From assembly GCA_017403955.1 (NCBI GenBank), contig JAFRDH010000014.1:1-64000 (forward strand): a DNA stretch of 64,000 bases, read 5' to 3'. This document shows positions 41,935-50,026 of the stretch, piece after piece. A program made the position numbers and the translations under genes. A model generated the notes under the pieces. It saw only the letters and a program-made list of their open reading frames with translations, searched no databases and was not told where the DNA came from. The DNA comes from Mogibacterium sp. Its GTDB lineage: Bacteria; Bacillota; Clostridia; Peptostreptococcales; Anaerovoracaceae. Position 1 is the first letter of the stretch. Each line of letters starts with the position of its first letter.

Positions 41935-41966
41935 AAAAAGAGGAGGAAAATCTCTCCTCCTCCTCT
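41935..41966 (-). terminator. terminator of the rubrerythrin unit
   Basis: On the minus strand AGAGGAGGA (41966-41958) pairs with TCCTCCTCT (41947-41939) and runs into TTTTC. It ends the rubrerythrin plus small membrane protein transcript. Confidence 0.75.
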
Positions 41967-41998
41967 CTGAAATGTTTGATTTTTCAGGGCCTGAGCTT

Positions 41999-42184
41999 TT
42001 AATCAGAGCGTCTCTTCAGAAGTCTGGTAAATATCTTACCGTGTCTTGCCTTTACTTTCTTCATTTCTGAATAACTCAGCATGTTCAGGGAAATATTCAG
42101 GTTGATTGCGGCACATATCATGGCAGCCATAGCCAGCCAGAATACAAACAGATCTTTGATGAAATATCTTTTCTCTATTTTCAT
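41999..42184 (-). CDS. small membrane protein with a rubrerythrin-like C-terminal tail (61 aa)
   Basis: A 61-residue protein. A hydrophobic segment at about 11-35 (LFVFWLAMAAMICAAINL) predicts one membrane span. The last 20 residues (KARHGKIFTRLLKRRSD) match the end of the neighbouring rubrerythrin ([17 protein letters not shown]), and the DNA similarity runs in register to the stop codon. The gene therefore arose at least partly by duplication of the rubrerythrin 3' end. The ribosome binding site (AGAGATGACC) is weak. It may be a remnant or a membrane partner of rubrerythrin. The terminator follows it, not rubrerythrin. Confidence 0.6.
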   Translation of the reverse strand: MKIEKRYFIKDLFVFWLAMAAMICAAINLNISLNMLSYSEMKKVKARHGKIFTRLLKRRSD

Positions 42185-42233
42185 AAAAGGTCATCTCTCT
42201 GTCAGAAAACGCTTATCTGCCTTGAGAAAAAGC

Positions 42234-42779
42234 TTAGCCGAAGTATCTCTTCAGAAGTCCAGCAAATGCCTTGCCGTGTCTTGCCTCGTCTCTGGCCATC
42301 TCGTGAACTGTGTCATGGATAGCGTCGAGTCCCTGTTCTTTAGCCTTCTTAGCAAGCATTGTCTTGCCGAGTGTAGCACCGTTCTCAGCTTCAACTCTCA
42401 TCTCAAGATTCTTCTTTGTGCTGTCTGTGAGAACCTCGCCGAGAAGTTCTGCGAACTTAGCTGCATGTTCAGCTTCTTCAAAAGCAGCTGTCTTCCAGTA
42501 TTCGCCGATTTCAGGATAGCCTTCTCTGAATGCTACTCTGGACATAGCAAGATACATACCAACCTCTGAGCACTCTCCCTCGAAGTTTGATCTGAGATCT
42601 GCGATGATTTCAGGATCAACGCCTTTTGCTACTCCAAGAACATGCTCAGCTGCCCACTGAAGCTCGCCTTCTTCCTGCTTGATGAACTTCTCTGCAGGAA
42701 CCTTGCACTGTGGACATCTTTCCGGTGGTGTATCGCCTTCATGAACATAACCGCAAACGCTGCAAACCCATTTTGCCAT
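42234..42779 (-). CDS. reverse rubrerythrin (N-terminal rubredoxin, C-terminal diiron domain)
   Basis: A 181-residue peroxide-reducing protein protecting anaerobes from oxygen. The N-terminal rubredoxin-like domain has [10 protein letters not shown] and CPQC; the C-terminal four-helix diiron domain has the Glu/His ligands in [22 protein letters not shown] and [10 protein letters not shown]. This domain order is the reverse of classic rubrerythrin and is common in clostridia. The start at 42779 follows AGAGGAGAAA. It diverges from the DtxR/MntR-type regulator gene 240 bp away, suggesting metal or oxidative control. Confidence 0.94.
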   Translation of the reverse strand: MAKWVCSVCGYVHEGDTPPERCPQCKVPAEKFIKQEEGELQWAAEHVLGVAKGVDPEIIADLRSNFEGECSEVGMYLAMSRVAFREGYPEIGEYWKTAAFEEAEHAAKFAELLGEVLTDSTKKNLEMRVEAENGATLGKTMLAKKAKEQGLDAIHDTVHEMARDEARHGKAFAGLLKRYFG

Positions 42780-42949
42780 AATTATTTCTCCTCTCTTTTC
42801 ATAAGAATTAGTGACCGGGTGCAAATGCCTCCCGCTCTACTATATATACACATCGAGTTTATCACACCATGATATTCAACTACAAGTAAGGTATTTCATT
42901 TGTACAAAATAGTGCATCTGAAAAAAACAGCGACCGTTTTTGTCTTTTC

Positions 42950-42978
42950 TTGCTTAATTGTTCGTACTATGGTATTGT
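42950..42978 (+). promoter_or_regulatory. promoter of the DtxR/MntR-family regulator
   Basis: A -35 TTGCTT (42950-42955) and -10 TATTGT (42973-42978) are 17 bases apart, 39 bp before the ATG. The rubrerythrin promoter must lie on the other strand in 42780-42950, but no clear match is seen. Confidence 0.5.
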
Positions 42979-43017
42979 ATTTTGAGTAGTTTATCGGATT
43001 AATAAGAGGTAACTGTC

Positions 43018-43416
43018 ATGAAAATACAACAGTCAGCTGAAGACTATCTCGAGACTATGCTGATGCTCGAAGAGAAGTATGGCTACATACGTTCAATAGA
43101 TATAGCTAAGCATCTCGGGGTCACTAAGCCAAGCGTATCTTATGCTGTCAAGAGACTCAAAGAAAGCGGATACATAACAATGGAAGCGAATGGTCCGATT
43201 TCGCTGGCTCCTCCGGGACGCAAGATCGCCAACAGGATCTATCAGCGTCACAAAGCTCTGACATCCTTCCTCAAAATACTCGGGGTCGATGAGGATCAGG
43301 CAGAGGAAGATGCTTGCAAGATCGAACATGTTATTTCTCATGATACATATGTAGCTATCTGTAAATTTGTAAATGAAAACTCGGATGTAGTGATCGAAAA
43401 CTACGAAGACGAATAG
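43018..43416 (+). CDS. metal-dependent transcriptional regulator, DtxR/MntR family
   Basis: A 132-residue repressor with an N-terminal winged helix (about 1-65) and a helical dimerization domain; the third, SH3-like domain of DtxR is absent, as in MntR. Aligned to B. subtilis MntR the ligands are Asp9, Glu12, His78, Cys100, Glu103 and His104. Position 100 is Glu in MntR but Cys in DtxR and IdeR, so the site is a hybrid and the metal could be Fe2+ or Mn2+. AGAGG precedes the ATG. Divergence from rubrerythrin suggests it may control that gene and itself. Confidence 0.92.
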   Translation: MKIQQSAEDYLETMLMLEEKYGYIRSIDIAKHLGVTKPSVSYAVKRLKESGYITMEANGPISLAPPGRKIANRIYQRHKALTSFLKILGVDEDQAEEDACKIEHVISHDTYVAICKFVNENSDVVIENYEDE

Positions 43417-43424
43417 CGCAACGT

Positions 43425-43448
43425 AAAAGGCGGCAGGTGCCGCCTTTT
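43425..43448. terminator. bidirectional terminator
   Basis: An 11-bp stem AAAAGGCGGCA/TGCCGCCTTTT (43425-43435 with 43438-43448) with a two-base gap in the loop centre lies between the convergent regulator and the DUF5684 gene. A and T runs on both sides let it work both ways. Confidence 0.85.
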
Positions 43449-43473
43449 GTATTGCATATTATGTGATCGATGA

Positions 43474-44094
43474 TTACTCTTCAGGCTGATCGAAGAAGAA
43501 ATCCACGGTTTCTTCTTTTTTGTCATTATTCTTAACAAACTCTATTTCTCCCTCATTTTTGAGCGGTGCCTTCTTAGGAGTTGTGTTCTGATTTACAAAT
43601 TCAGGGTAATCATTCTGAGTTTTCTTAACTTCAGGCTCGTTCTTGATAACGTCGAAATTGACAGTCTTTGCCTCACGTGCACTTCCCGTTCTGTTGTCAT
43701 TGATCCCCATCGGTCCGTAATACTGCGCATCGCCAAAACCTGTGATGCAATAGAAGACCGGTGAAAGGAACATATAACCTAATGCCCAGACGTCTGACTG
43801 TCCGTAAGCACGTGCTGTTGCTTTGGACATTACATACAGATAATAAAATCCCAGGATCCATCCTACTATTGGAATAATGAATACAAATAATCTCAACCAA
43901 TACCATGGATTGCCCATAGTGATCTCGCAAAGCTTATAAGTATTGTAGAAAGGAATAATTGCCGGCCATCCGTCCTGACCTGCTTTTTCAAACATTTTCC
44001 ATAATCCGACGATTGCTGCTATCTGAAAAATAAGTTCCATAGTGTAGCTTGTTGAACTCTGATTCTGTGCATAACTGAGAATTGTGTCCATCAT
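43474..44094 (-). CDS. DUF5684-type membrane protein
   Basis: A 206-residue protein with about four hydrophobic segments in residues 15-125. The family pattern WKMFEKAGQDGWPAIIPFYNTY is followed by WYWLRLFVFIIPIVGW. The C-terminal 80 residues are polar, charged and probably disordered and cytosolic. The function of the family is not known; homologues often accompany signal peptidase or secretion genes. It lies 29 bp after a gene for a membrane protein with a coiled coil, with which it probably forms a pair. Confidence 0.8.
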   Translation of the reverse strand: MMDTILSYAQNQSSTSYTMELIFQIAAIVGLWKMFEKAGQDGWPAIIPFYNTYKLCEITMGNPWYWLRLFVFIIPIVGWILGFYYLYVMSKATARAYGQSDVWALGYMFLSPVFYCITGFGDAQYYGPMGINDNRTGSAREAKTVNFDVIKNEPEVKKTQNDYPEFVNQNTTPKKAPLKNEGEIEFVKNNDKKEETVDFFFDQPEE

Positions 44095-44123
44095 ATTAAA
44101 ATACTTCTCCTTCTGATTATTCT

Positions 44124-44600
44124 TTATTCAACGCCTGCTGCTTCATCCATTGCAGCATCGTATTCTGCCATAGCATTCTCTATTTTCTTTTCAGCCTCTT
44201 CCTGCCCTTCAAACCCAAGTTCAGCTGCGGCTTCTTCCGGTGAAGCTTCAAGAATGATATCTACAGTCTCAGGCTGCTCTTCGAGAGGAGATGGTGTCAT
44301 AAAAAGGCCGCCTTCGTCTCTTTCGGCTTCATATTCTGTCTCGACTTCATTCTCGACAGCCTGTCTTACAGCCTCTTTATATCTCTGTCTCTGTTCTTCT
44401 GCTTTTCTCTCTGCTTCGCTTTGCATGTTCTGAAGGCTCTCACCGAATTTCTTTGCTCCGGTGATCAAAGCGATACCACCTGCAACAGCAATTCCGATAA
44501 GCTTGATAAGCTCCTCTGCAAGATCTGAATCTGCAGGTTTTCCGGCATATCTCATCTTGTCCGGTGTTCTGAGGTCAAAGGATTTCTTGTTGTCAGGCAT
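44124..44600 (-). CDS. unknown membrane-anchored coiled-coil protein (158 aa)
   Basis: A 158-residue protein. One hydrophobic segment lies at about 30-48 (LIKLIGIAVAGGIALITGA); it is followed by a highly charged coiled coil (about 50-95, QSEAERKAEEQRQRYKEAV) and an acidic C-terminal tail with Glu/Ala repeats. GAGAGGAGGTATAAC precedes the ATG. No family is recognised. It is followed by the DUF5684 gene. Confidence 0.65.
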   Translation of the reverse strand: MPDNKKSFDLRTPDKMRYAGKPADSDLAEELIKLIGIAVAGGIALITGAKKFGESLQNMQSEAERKAEEQRQRYKEAVRQAVENEVETEYEAERDEGGLFMTPSPLEEQPETVDIILEASPEEAAAELGFEGQEEAEKKIENAMAEYDAAMDEAAGVE

Positions 44601-44652
44601 GTTATACCTCCTCTCAAATACCTTGTATAATTTACGATTGCATTATAGCACA

Positions 44653-45480
44653 TTATTTTGCGCTTAGTTCATATACATCTGTTCTTCTTGCCGAAAGAAG
44701 CGGCAGGCTCTGCCTTACTTCTTCTATATAATCAAGATCGATCTCGGTTATCGTGATCCCCGGCTTCTCGTCCATTTGCATGATTACCCTGCCCCATGGA
44801 TCTGTAATGATCGAATGTCCATAGGAAACATAACCGCATTCAGGTTTTCTTGCCGTTGCAGGACCGACCATATATACCTGATTCTCAACAGCTCTCTGTC
44901 TGAAGCCCAGTTCCCAATGTGCAGGTCCTGTCGTCATATTGAAAGCCGCAGGATTGAAAATGACTTTAGCTCCGTTAAGCGCAGGTATCCTCGCACTCTC
45001 AGGGAATCTTATATCAAAACAGATGTTGACGCCCATCTTGCACCATTCAGTATCAAATGTCGAGAAGCTGTCGCCCCCTGTCAATGTGTCAGACTCTTTG
45101 AAAGACTGCCTTCCGACTATATTGATATCGAAGAGATGCACTTTGCGATGCTTGCCTATCTGATTTCCTTTTCTGTCAAATACATAGCAGGTATTGTAGA
45201 TCCTGTTCTCTTCATCGCACTCAGGGATAGAGCCGCCGACCAGATACGCATTGGATTTGCGGGCGAGTGTCGACATTGCGAGCCAGGTGTCCCCCATCTC
45301 AGGTTCCGCATACTGCGGGAACAGCTCGGTTTTATACAGACAATTCCACATCTCCGGGAGACAGATGATATCTGCTCCGTCTAATTTGCCGCTTCCAATT
45401 ATTTCGGCAAAATTCTCGATGTTTTCATATTTGTCTTCTACAACATCGAACTGTATAACTGCTATTTTTATTTTACTCAT
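44653..45480 (-). CDS. carbon-nitrogen hydrolase (Nit2/omega-amidase type)
   Basis: A 275-residue enzyme of the nitrilase superfamily that hydrolyses small amides. The catalytic triad is Glu43 (CLPEMWN), Lys113 (KHRKVHLFD) and Cys154 (ICFDIRFP). The sequence resembles omega-amidase (deamination of alpha-ketoglutaramate or ketosuccinamate) in the segments HLFDINIVG and FNPAAFNMTTGPAHWELG. The protein is cytosolic and of normal length. It lies 34 bp after a YdcZ-type transporter gene. The exact amide is not fixed by sequence. Confidence 0.9.
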   Translation of the reverse strand: MSKIKIAVIQFDVVEDKYENIENFAEIIGSGKLDGADIICLPEMWNCLYKTELFPQYAEPEMGDTWLAMSTLARKSNAYLVGGSIPECDEENRIYNTCYVFDRKGNQIGKHRKVHLFDINIVGRQSFKESDTLTGGDSFSTFDTEWCKMGVNICFDIRFPESARIPALNGAKVIFNPAAFNMTTGPAHWELGFRQRAVENQVYMVGPATARKPECGYVSYGHSIITDPWGRVIMQMDEKPGITITEIDLDYIEEVRQSLPLLSARRTDVYELSAK

Positions 45481-45514
45481 TTCAGCTCCTTTCCTTCCCC
45501 CACGGGGAGCTTTA

Positions 45515-46453
45515 TCAAAGTAGAGATATGATTGCGGCTCCGCCTGTCATCAGGATCATTCCGGCGACTTTGGCCAAAGTGACCGGTTTCTTCTCTATTC
45601 CGAGGAATCCTGCCGCATCGATCACAAGACCTGCAGCCATCATCCCTACGAGATTGAGGATCGTCACGACTCCGGTCCCGAGCATCGGCGCAGCTACTGC
45701 ATTCCCTGCAACGATGACTATCGCGAGTCCTCCGCCCCCGATCATCCAGAATCTGAAGCGGACCGGTGTATCGACCTGACCGTCATCGTATATGCCGGCC
45801 TTTCCTTTCATCACAATAACAATAGCTGTTACTATGATAGCTGTGATCAGGCCGACCGACATAGATATCAAGGTGGCTTTGAGTGCCGATCCGGCAAAAC
45901 CTCTCAGTGCTCCGTTTATCGCAACCTGAGCTGCACAGGCAAATCCGCAGAATATGGCGAGTATTACATACAGCAAAACAGATTTTTGTGCAGATCCGCG
46001 GCTTCCGGAATTTCCCCTGCTGTTTACGAGCCAGATCCCGGCGAAAACGATCAGCGCGCCGAGCAGTCTCATCAGTGACATCGGAGCTGCCGGTGAATAG
46101 AACAAACCGAAATGGTCCACTATCAGTCCGGTCATTATCTGCCCGAAACAGATAAGCATTACATTAAGTGCACTTCCCAGTTTTGGCAGACAAATAATAT
46201 TAAGGATAACGATCGCAGTTCCGCATGCTCCGCCGAGCCAGATCCAGAAAGGCTCTCTTGCTATCGTACCGAGAGGGATATACAGATTCCTCTCAACCAC
46301 CAGGATCACAGCTGCGAGCAGAAGTGCAGCGACTATAAAATTGACGATCGTGGTAATGTACGGTGACTTGAAGTCTTCTCTTATTCTGGCATTCACACTT
46401 GCTTGTGTAGGCGAGGCTGCTCCTGCGATCAAACCCAATAAAAAAGCTAACAT
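45515..46453 (-). CDS. DMT-superfamily transporter of the YdcZ (DUF606) family, tandem
   Basis: A 312-residue membrane protein with about ten hydrophobic helices formed by two copies of the DUF606/YdcZ unit (about 1-150 and 160-312). Each half begins with a Gly/Ala-rich segment (GLIAGAASPTQASVNARIR and FACAAQVAINGALRGFAG). The substrate is unknown. It follows pyrB by 19 bp and could be co-transcribed with the pyrimidine operon, but no functional link is evident. Confidence 0.88.
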   Translation of the reverse strand: MLAFLLGLIAGAASPTQASVNARIREDFKSPYITTIVNFIVAALLLAAVILVVERNLYIPLGTIAREPFWIWLGGACGTAIVILNIICLPKLGSALNVMLICFGQIMTGLIVDHFGLFYSPAAPMSLMRLLGALIVFAGIWLVNSRGNSGSRGSAQKSVLLYVILAIFCGFACAAQVAINGALRGFAGSALKATLISMSVGLITAIIVTAIVIVMKGKAGIYDDGQVDTPVRFRFWMIGGGGLAIVIVAGNAVAAPMLGTGVVTILNLVGMMAAGLVIDAAGFLGIEKKPVTLAKVAGMILMTGGAAIISLL

Positions 46454-46472
46454 TTAATAATTGTCCAGTCCC

Positions 46473-47552
46473 TTAGTTAAGAATCAACGTGTCACAATAG
46501 AGACAACGCTTGTTTCCTTCTTCATCTATATAATATTTCTGTTCAAGTTCCTGCTCAGTCCTCATGATGCATTTCTTGTTAGGACAAATGCCGCCCATAT
46601 GGACTTCACCCTTCTCCCAGTAGCCTGAATGTCCCGGTGTCCCGGCCTCATCAAGAAGTTTGAGGATAAGGGCCATTCTCATGAGTTTGCCGTTCAGGCA
46701 TTGCTTGAAATAGCAGGCTCTCGGATCATCATCGACCTTGACGCTTATCTCATTTACTCTCGGCAGCGGATGGAGAACCGCCATGTCAGGCTTTGCCATC
46801 TCCATTTTATCTACTGTCAGAGAGTAGCTGTCTTTGAGTCTCTCATACTCATCAGGATCGTCGAAACGCTCTTTCTGGATACGTGTCATATACAGAATAT
46901 CAAGCTCAGGAATCGATTCTTCAAGGCTAGTCGTGACCTTGAACGGAACTCCTGCTTTCCTGAGTGCATTCTCCGCGTAGTCAGGGAGAGCAAGTTCCTG
47001 AGGTGAGATCATGACGAACTCGTTGCCTTCATATCTTGTCATTGCATTGATGAGAGAATGTACAGTTCGTCCGTATTTGAGGTCTCCGCACATTCCGATC
47101 TTAAGTCCTGACAAAGTACCTTTCTCTCTATATATTGTGAGAAGGTCTGCCAGCGTCTGTGTAGGATGGCAGTGTCCGCCGTCGCCTGCATTGATAAGAG
47201 GGATCGACGCATTATTTGCAGCTACAAGTGAAGCGCCTTCCACCGGATGTCTCATTGCGATGATATCCGCATAGCAGGATACGGTTTTGGCTGTATCTGC
47301 CACCGACTCTCCCTTTGCAGCGGAAGAGTTCTGCGCTCCGGAGAACCCGATAACGGATCCGCCCAGCTCAAGCATTGCAGCCTCATGTGAAAGTCTTGTT
47401 CTCGTTGACGGCTCGAAGAAGAGCGTCGCGAGCTTCTTACCATCGCACTTATGTGCGTATTTGGCAGGGTGAGCATCAATATCGATGGCAACATCCATCA
47501 TTTCATATAATTCCTGCACTGACAGGTCAAGTATGTCGATTACACTTTTCAT
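46473..47552 (-). CDS. pyrB: aspartate carbamoyltransferase fused to a PyrI-like zinc ribbon
   Basis: A 359-residue enzyme that condenses carbamoyl phosphate and aspartate, the second step of pyrimidine synthesis. [13 protein letters not shown] binds carbamoyl phosphate; HPTQTLADL and HPLPRVNEI are standard. The usual PyrB ends near 310. Here about 40 further residues carry CPNKKC and CLYC, with a C-x4-C-x21-C-x2-C spacing very like the zinc domain of PyrI, without its nucleotide-binding allosteric domain. The ATG at 47552 (AAGGGACTGG before it) is 13 bp after pyrE; the frame is open further up but inside pyrE. Confidence 0.92.
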   Translation of the reverse strand: MKSVIDILDLSVQELYEMMDVAIDIDAHPAKYAHKCDGKKLATLFFEPSTRTRLSHEAAMLELGGSVIGFSGAQNSSAAKGESVADTAKTVSCYADIIAMRHPVEGASLVAANNASIPLINAGDGGHCHPTQTLADLLTIYREKGTLSGLKIGMCGDLKYGRTVHSLINAMTRYEGNEFVMISPQELALPDYAENALRKAGVPFKVTTSLEESIPELDILYMTRIQKERFDDPDEYERLKDSYSLTVDKMEMAKPDMAVLHPLPRVNEISVKVDDDPRACYFKQCLNGKLMRMALILKLLDEAGTPGHSGYWEKGEVHMGGICPNKKCIMRTEQELEQKYYIDEEGNKRCLYCDTLILN

Positions 47553-47565
47553 TTTTCCAGTCCCT

Positions 47566-48216
47566 TTATCCTGTGATCCAGCTCTCGTCAGAAGGGTCAT
47601 CGCGGAATGCAAGGAGTCTTCTGACATCGGTTTCGCTGATATAACCCTGCTCAGCTGCTACTTTGGCAACAGTGTCAAAATTAGTCAGAGATATCCATTC
47701 GATCTCTGCCTCTGCCATCCTGTCTATTCCCTTCTTCATGCCGTATGTCATGATCGATACTACGCCGAGAACCTCTGCGCCTGCATCTCTGAGTACTTTG
47801 ACAGTATCTATGCAGCTTCCGCCCGTCGAGATCAGATCCTCAACTACGACGACCTTCTGACCTGCTTCGAGTCTGCCTTCTATCTGATTGCCTCTTCCGT
47901 GATCCTTCGCTCCTGATCTGACATATCCCATAGGAAGTCCCATGAGATGTGCTGTTATTGCTGCATGTGCTATACCTGCAGTGGCGGTTCCCATAAGGAC
48001 CTCTGCCTCAGGAAAAACAGCCTTGATAGTCGCTGCAAGAGATTCTTCTACGTCAGTTCTGACCTTCGGAGCGGTGAGAGTGAGTCTGTTATCACAATAA
48101 ACAGGGCTCTTGATCCCGCTTGCCCATGTGAAAGGCTCTTCAGGTCTTAAGAAAACGGCTTTGATGCTGAGGAGGTCTTCAGCTATCAGTCTGGCAATTC
48201 TTTCTCTTTCGTTCAT
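47566..48216 (-). CDS. pyrE: orotate phosphoribosyltransferase
   Basis: A 216-residue enzyme that forms orotidine monophosphate from orotate and PRPP. The PRPP loop is [14 protein letters not shown], and the flexible-loop residues lie in [11 protein letters not shown]. The N-terminal motif [16 protein letters not shown] matches the longer bacterial type. Full length. It lies between pyrF (24 bp) and pyrB (13 bp). Confidence 0.95.
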   Translation of the reverse strand: MNERERIARLIAEDLLSIKAVFLRPEEPFTWASGIKSPVYCDNRLTLTAPKVRTDVEESLAATIKAVFPEAEVLMGTATAGIAHAAITAHLMGLPMGYVRSGAKDHGRGNQIEGRLEAGQKVVVVEDLISTGGSCIDTVKVLRDAGAEVLGVVSIMTYGMKKGIDRMAEAEIEWISLTNFDTVAKVAAEQGYISETDVRRLLAFRDDPSDESWITG

Positions 48217-48240
48217 TAATGATATATCCCTTCTTAAAAA

Positions 48241-48993
48241 CTAATCTATGAAATCTTCGCGGCATTTGGTATATGCTCCGACCGGCTTGTCTTCTCCTGT
48301 TATCGAGCGACCGACAACGATATAGTCAGCGCCTGCTGCTTTGGCAGCTGCAGGTGTCATGACTCTTTTCTGATCGCCGACACTATCGCCTGCAAGTCTG
48401 ATTCCCGGTGTGACTGTAAGGAAATCATCTCCGCAGACTTCATGAATGATCGCAGCTTCGTGAGCAGAACATACGACTCCATCAAGTCCTGCTTTCTTAG
48501 CATTAAGTGCATACTCAGCTACAACATCCTTAAGAGGTCTGTCTATGAGCAGTTCCCTGTGCATGGTCTCTTCATCTGTTGAAGTCAGCTGCGTAACCGC
48601 TATGAGCTTAGGCTTGTCGGCAAATCTGGCAGCTCCGAGCATGAGTCCTTCTTTTGCGGCTTTCATCATCTCTATTCCGCCTGCAGCATGGAGGTTCACA
48701 ATATCCACTCCATAGTCTCCCAGTACCTGCATAGTCTTCTTGACCGTATTAGGTATGTCATGAAGTTTAAGATCCAGGAATACCTTATGGCCCCTCTCCT
48801 TGAGAGTCTTAATAATAGCAGGGCCTTCTGAGTAGAAAAGCTCCATACCTATCTTGACAAATGGTCTGCTGACGCTGATGGAGACATGATCACAGCTTAC
48901 GACTTCGCTTCTTATCTTATTGAACTTATCGAGAAACCTGATGACCTCTTCCGTGCTTGCAAAATCACAAGCAATTATTACATCTTTTCCCAT
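48241..48993 (-). CDS. pyrF: orotidine 5'-phosphate decarboxylase
   Basis: A 250-residue enzyme that decarboxylates OMP to UMP, the last step of the pathway. The catalytic DLKLHDIPNT motif holds the Lys-Asp-Asp set, and the phosphate-binding TPGIRL and VVGRSIT are present. The start at 48993 follows GGAGG; the frame extends to 49062 without support. A terminator-like hairpin and a second hairpin precede it in the 115-bp gap after pyrD. Confidence 0.95.
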   Translation of the reverse strand: MGKDVIIACDFASTEEVIRFLDKFNKIRSEVVSCDHVSISVSRPFVKIGMELFYSEGPAIIKTLKERGHKVFLDLKLHDIPNTVKKTMQVLGDYGVDIVNLHAAGGIEMMKAAKEGLMLGAARFADKPKLIAVTQLTSTDEETMHRELLIDRPLKDVVAEYALNAKKAGLDGVVCSAHEAAIIHEVCGDDFLTVTPGIRLAGDSVGDQKRVMTPAAAKAAGADYIVVGRSITGEDKPVGAYTKCREDFID

Positions 48994-49023
48994 TCCATTC
49001 CTCCATTCAACATAATGCCTGCT

Positions 49024-49041
49024 GCGCTTTCTGATAAGCGC
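49024..49041. repeat. small hairpin before pyrF
   Basis: GCGCTT (49024-49029) and AAGCGC (49036-49041) form a perfect 6-bp stem with a 6-base loop, about 30 bp upstream of the pyrF start. It follows the larger terminator-like hairpin on the minus strand. Confidence 0.55.
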
Positions 49042-49061
49042 GCATATATAATGATTATACA

Positions 49062-49090
49062 ATAAAAGTGCCTTCAGAAGACACTTTTAT
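49062..49090 (-). terminator. terminator-like hairpin inside the pyr operon (pyrD-pyrF gap)
   Basis: On the minus strand AAAAGTG (49088-49082) pairs with CACTTTT (49070-49064), with further internal pairing of CTTC and GAAG, and the stem is followed by ATTG. A TATAAT-type hexamer follows within a few bases. It could reduce transcript into pyrF-pyrE-pyrB or mark a second start. Confidence 0.5.
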
Positions 49091-49108
49091 ATGCAAGTAA
49101 TATTCGAT

Positions 49109-50026
49109 TCAGTGTGCAGCGCCGATGATCTCACGGAGGCTTCTGATGCCGTACTTCTCCATAGTTCCCGGCAGATCGGCGATAATATTCCTTGAAGCGA
49201 ACGGATCGACAAGATTTGCTGCGCCGACCTCAACTGCGGTAGCGCCTGCCATCATCATCTCTATCACATCTTCCGCGGAAGATACACCGCCCATTCCGAT
49301 GACCGGAATGCTGACCGCATCAGATACCTGATAGACCATTCTGAGTGCTACCGGGAAAACTGCCGGTCCGGAGTAGCCTCCGGTAGTATTCCTGAGCAGA
49401 GGCCTCCTGCTCCTGAGGTCGATCCTCATTGCGAGCAAAGTATTGATAAGACTGATGCCGTCAGCGCCTGCAGCTTCGCATGCTCTGGCCATTTCGGCGA
49501 TATTCGTCACGTTCGGGGTCAGTTTGACAATAAGTGGTTTATCGGTCACTTTGCGTACTGCGCTAACTACTTCTCCTGCCATTACAGGATCTGTGCCGAA
49601 AGACATCCCTCCGCCGTGCACATTCGGGCAGCTTATATTGATCTCGAGCCACCCAACCTGCGGTTCTTTCTCCAGTTTTGAAGTGACAGTGACATACTCA
49701 TCGATCGAGAATCCGCTTACGTTTGCCATAACAGGTTTATTGAAAACTTTAGCGAGTTTGGGAAGTTCTTCGGATATGACTGCATCCACACCCGGATTCT
49801 GCAGTCCGACAGCATTCAGCATGCCTGACGGACACTCTGCGATCCTCGGTGTCTCATTCCCGAATCTTGCCTCGCCTGTCGTTCCTTTGAAGGAAAATGT
49901 TCCGAGGCAGTTTATATCATACAGCTCTGCGAACTCATATCCGTATCCGAAGGTACCTGAAGCCGGTATGACCGGATTATCAAGTTCAATACCGCAGAGT
50001 GTCACTTTTGTATCTACTTTTACCAC
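49109..50026 (-). CDS. pyrD: dihydroorotate dehydrogenase, catalytic subunit (type 1B)
   Basis: A 305-residue flavin enzyme that oxidizes dihydroorotate and passes electrons to NAD through PyrK. The catalytic Cys of class 1 enzymes is in NISCPNVHGGG, and GMGGVSSAEDVIEMMMAGA is the FMN phosphate site. A GTG start at 50026 with GGAGG eight bases before it overlaps the pyrK stop, so the two are coupled. The 1B type (with PyrK) is the usual one in anaerobic Bacillota. Confidence 0.95.
   Translation of the reverse strand: MVKVDTKVTLCGIELDNPVIPASGTFGYGYEFAELYDINCLGTFSFKGTTGEARFGNETPRIAECPSGMLNAVGLQNPGVDAVISEELPKLAKVFNKPVMANVSGFSIDEYVTVTSKLEKEPQVGWLEINISCPNVHGGGMSFGTDPVMAGEVVSAVRKVTDKPLIVKLTPNVTNIAEMARACEAAGADGISLINTLLAMRIDLRSRRPLLRNTTGGYSGPAVFPVALRMVYQVSDAVSIPVIGMGGVSSAEDVIEMMMAGATAVEVGAANLVDPFASRNIIADLPGTMEKYGIRSLREIIGAAH

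Noticed and set aside
41999-42184. Pseudogene fragment of rubrerythrin only
   Set aside because: The similarity covers only the last 20 residues; the rest is a coherent membrane segment in an open frame with a start codon, so I keep it as a possible gene and state the doubt.
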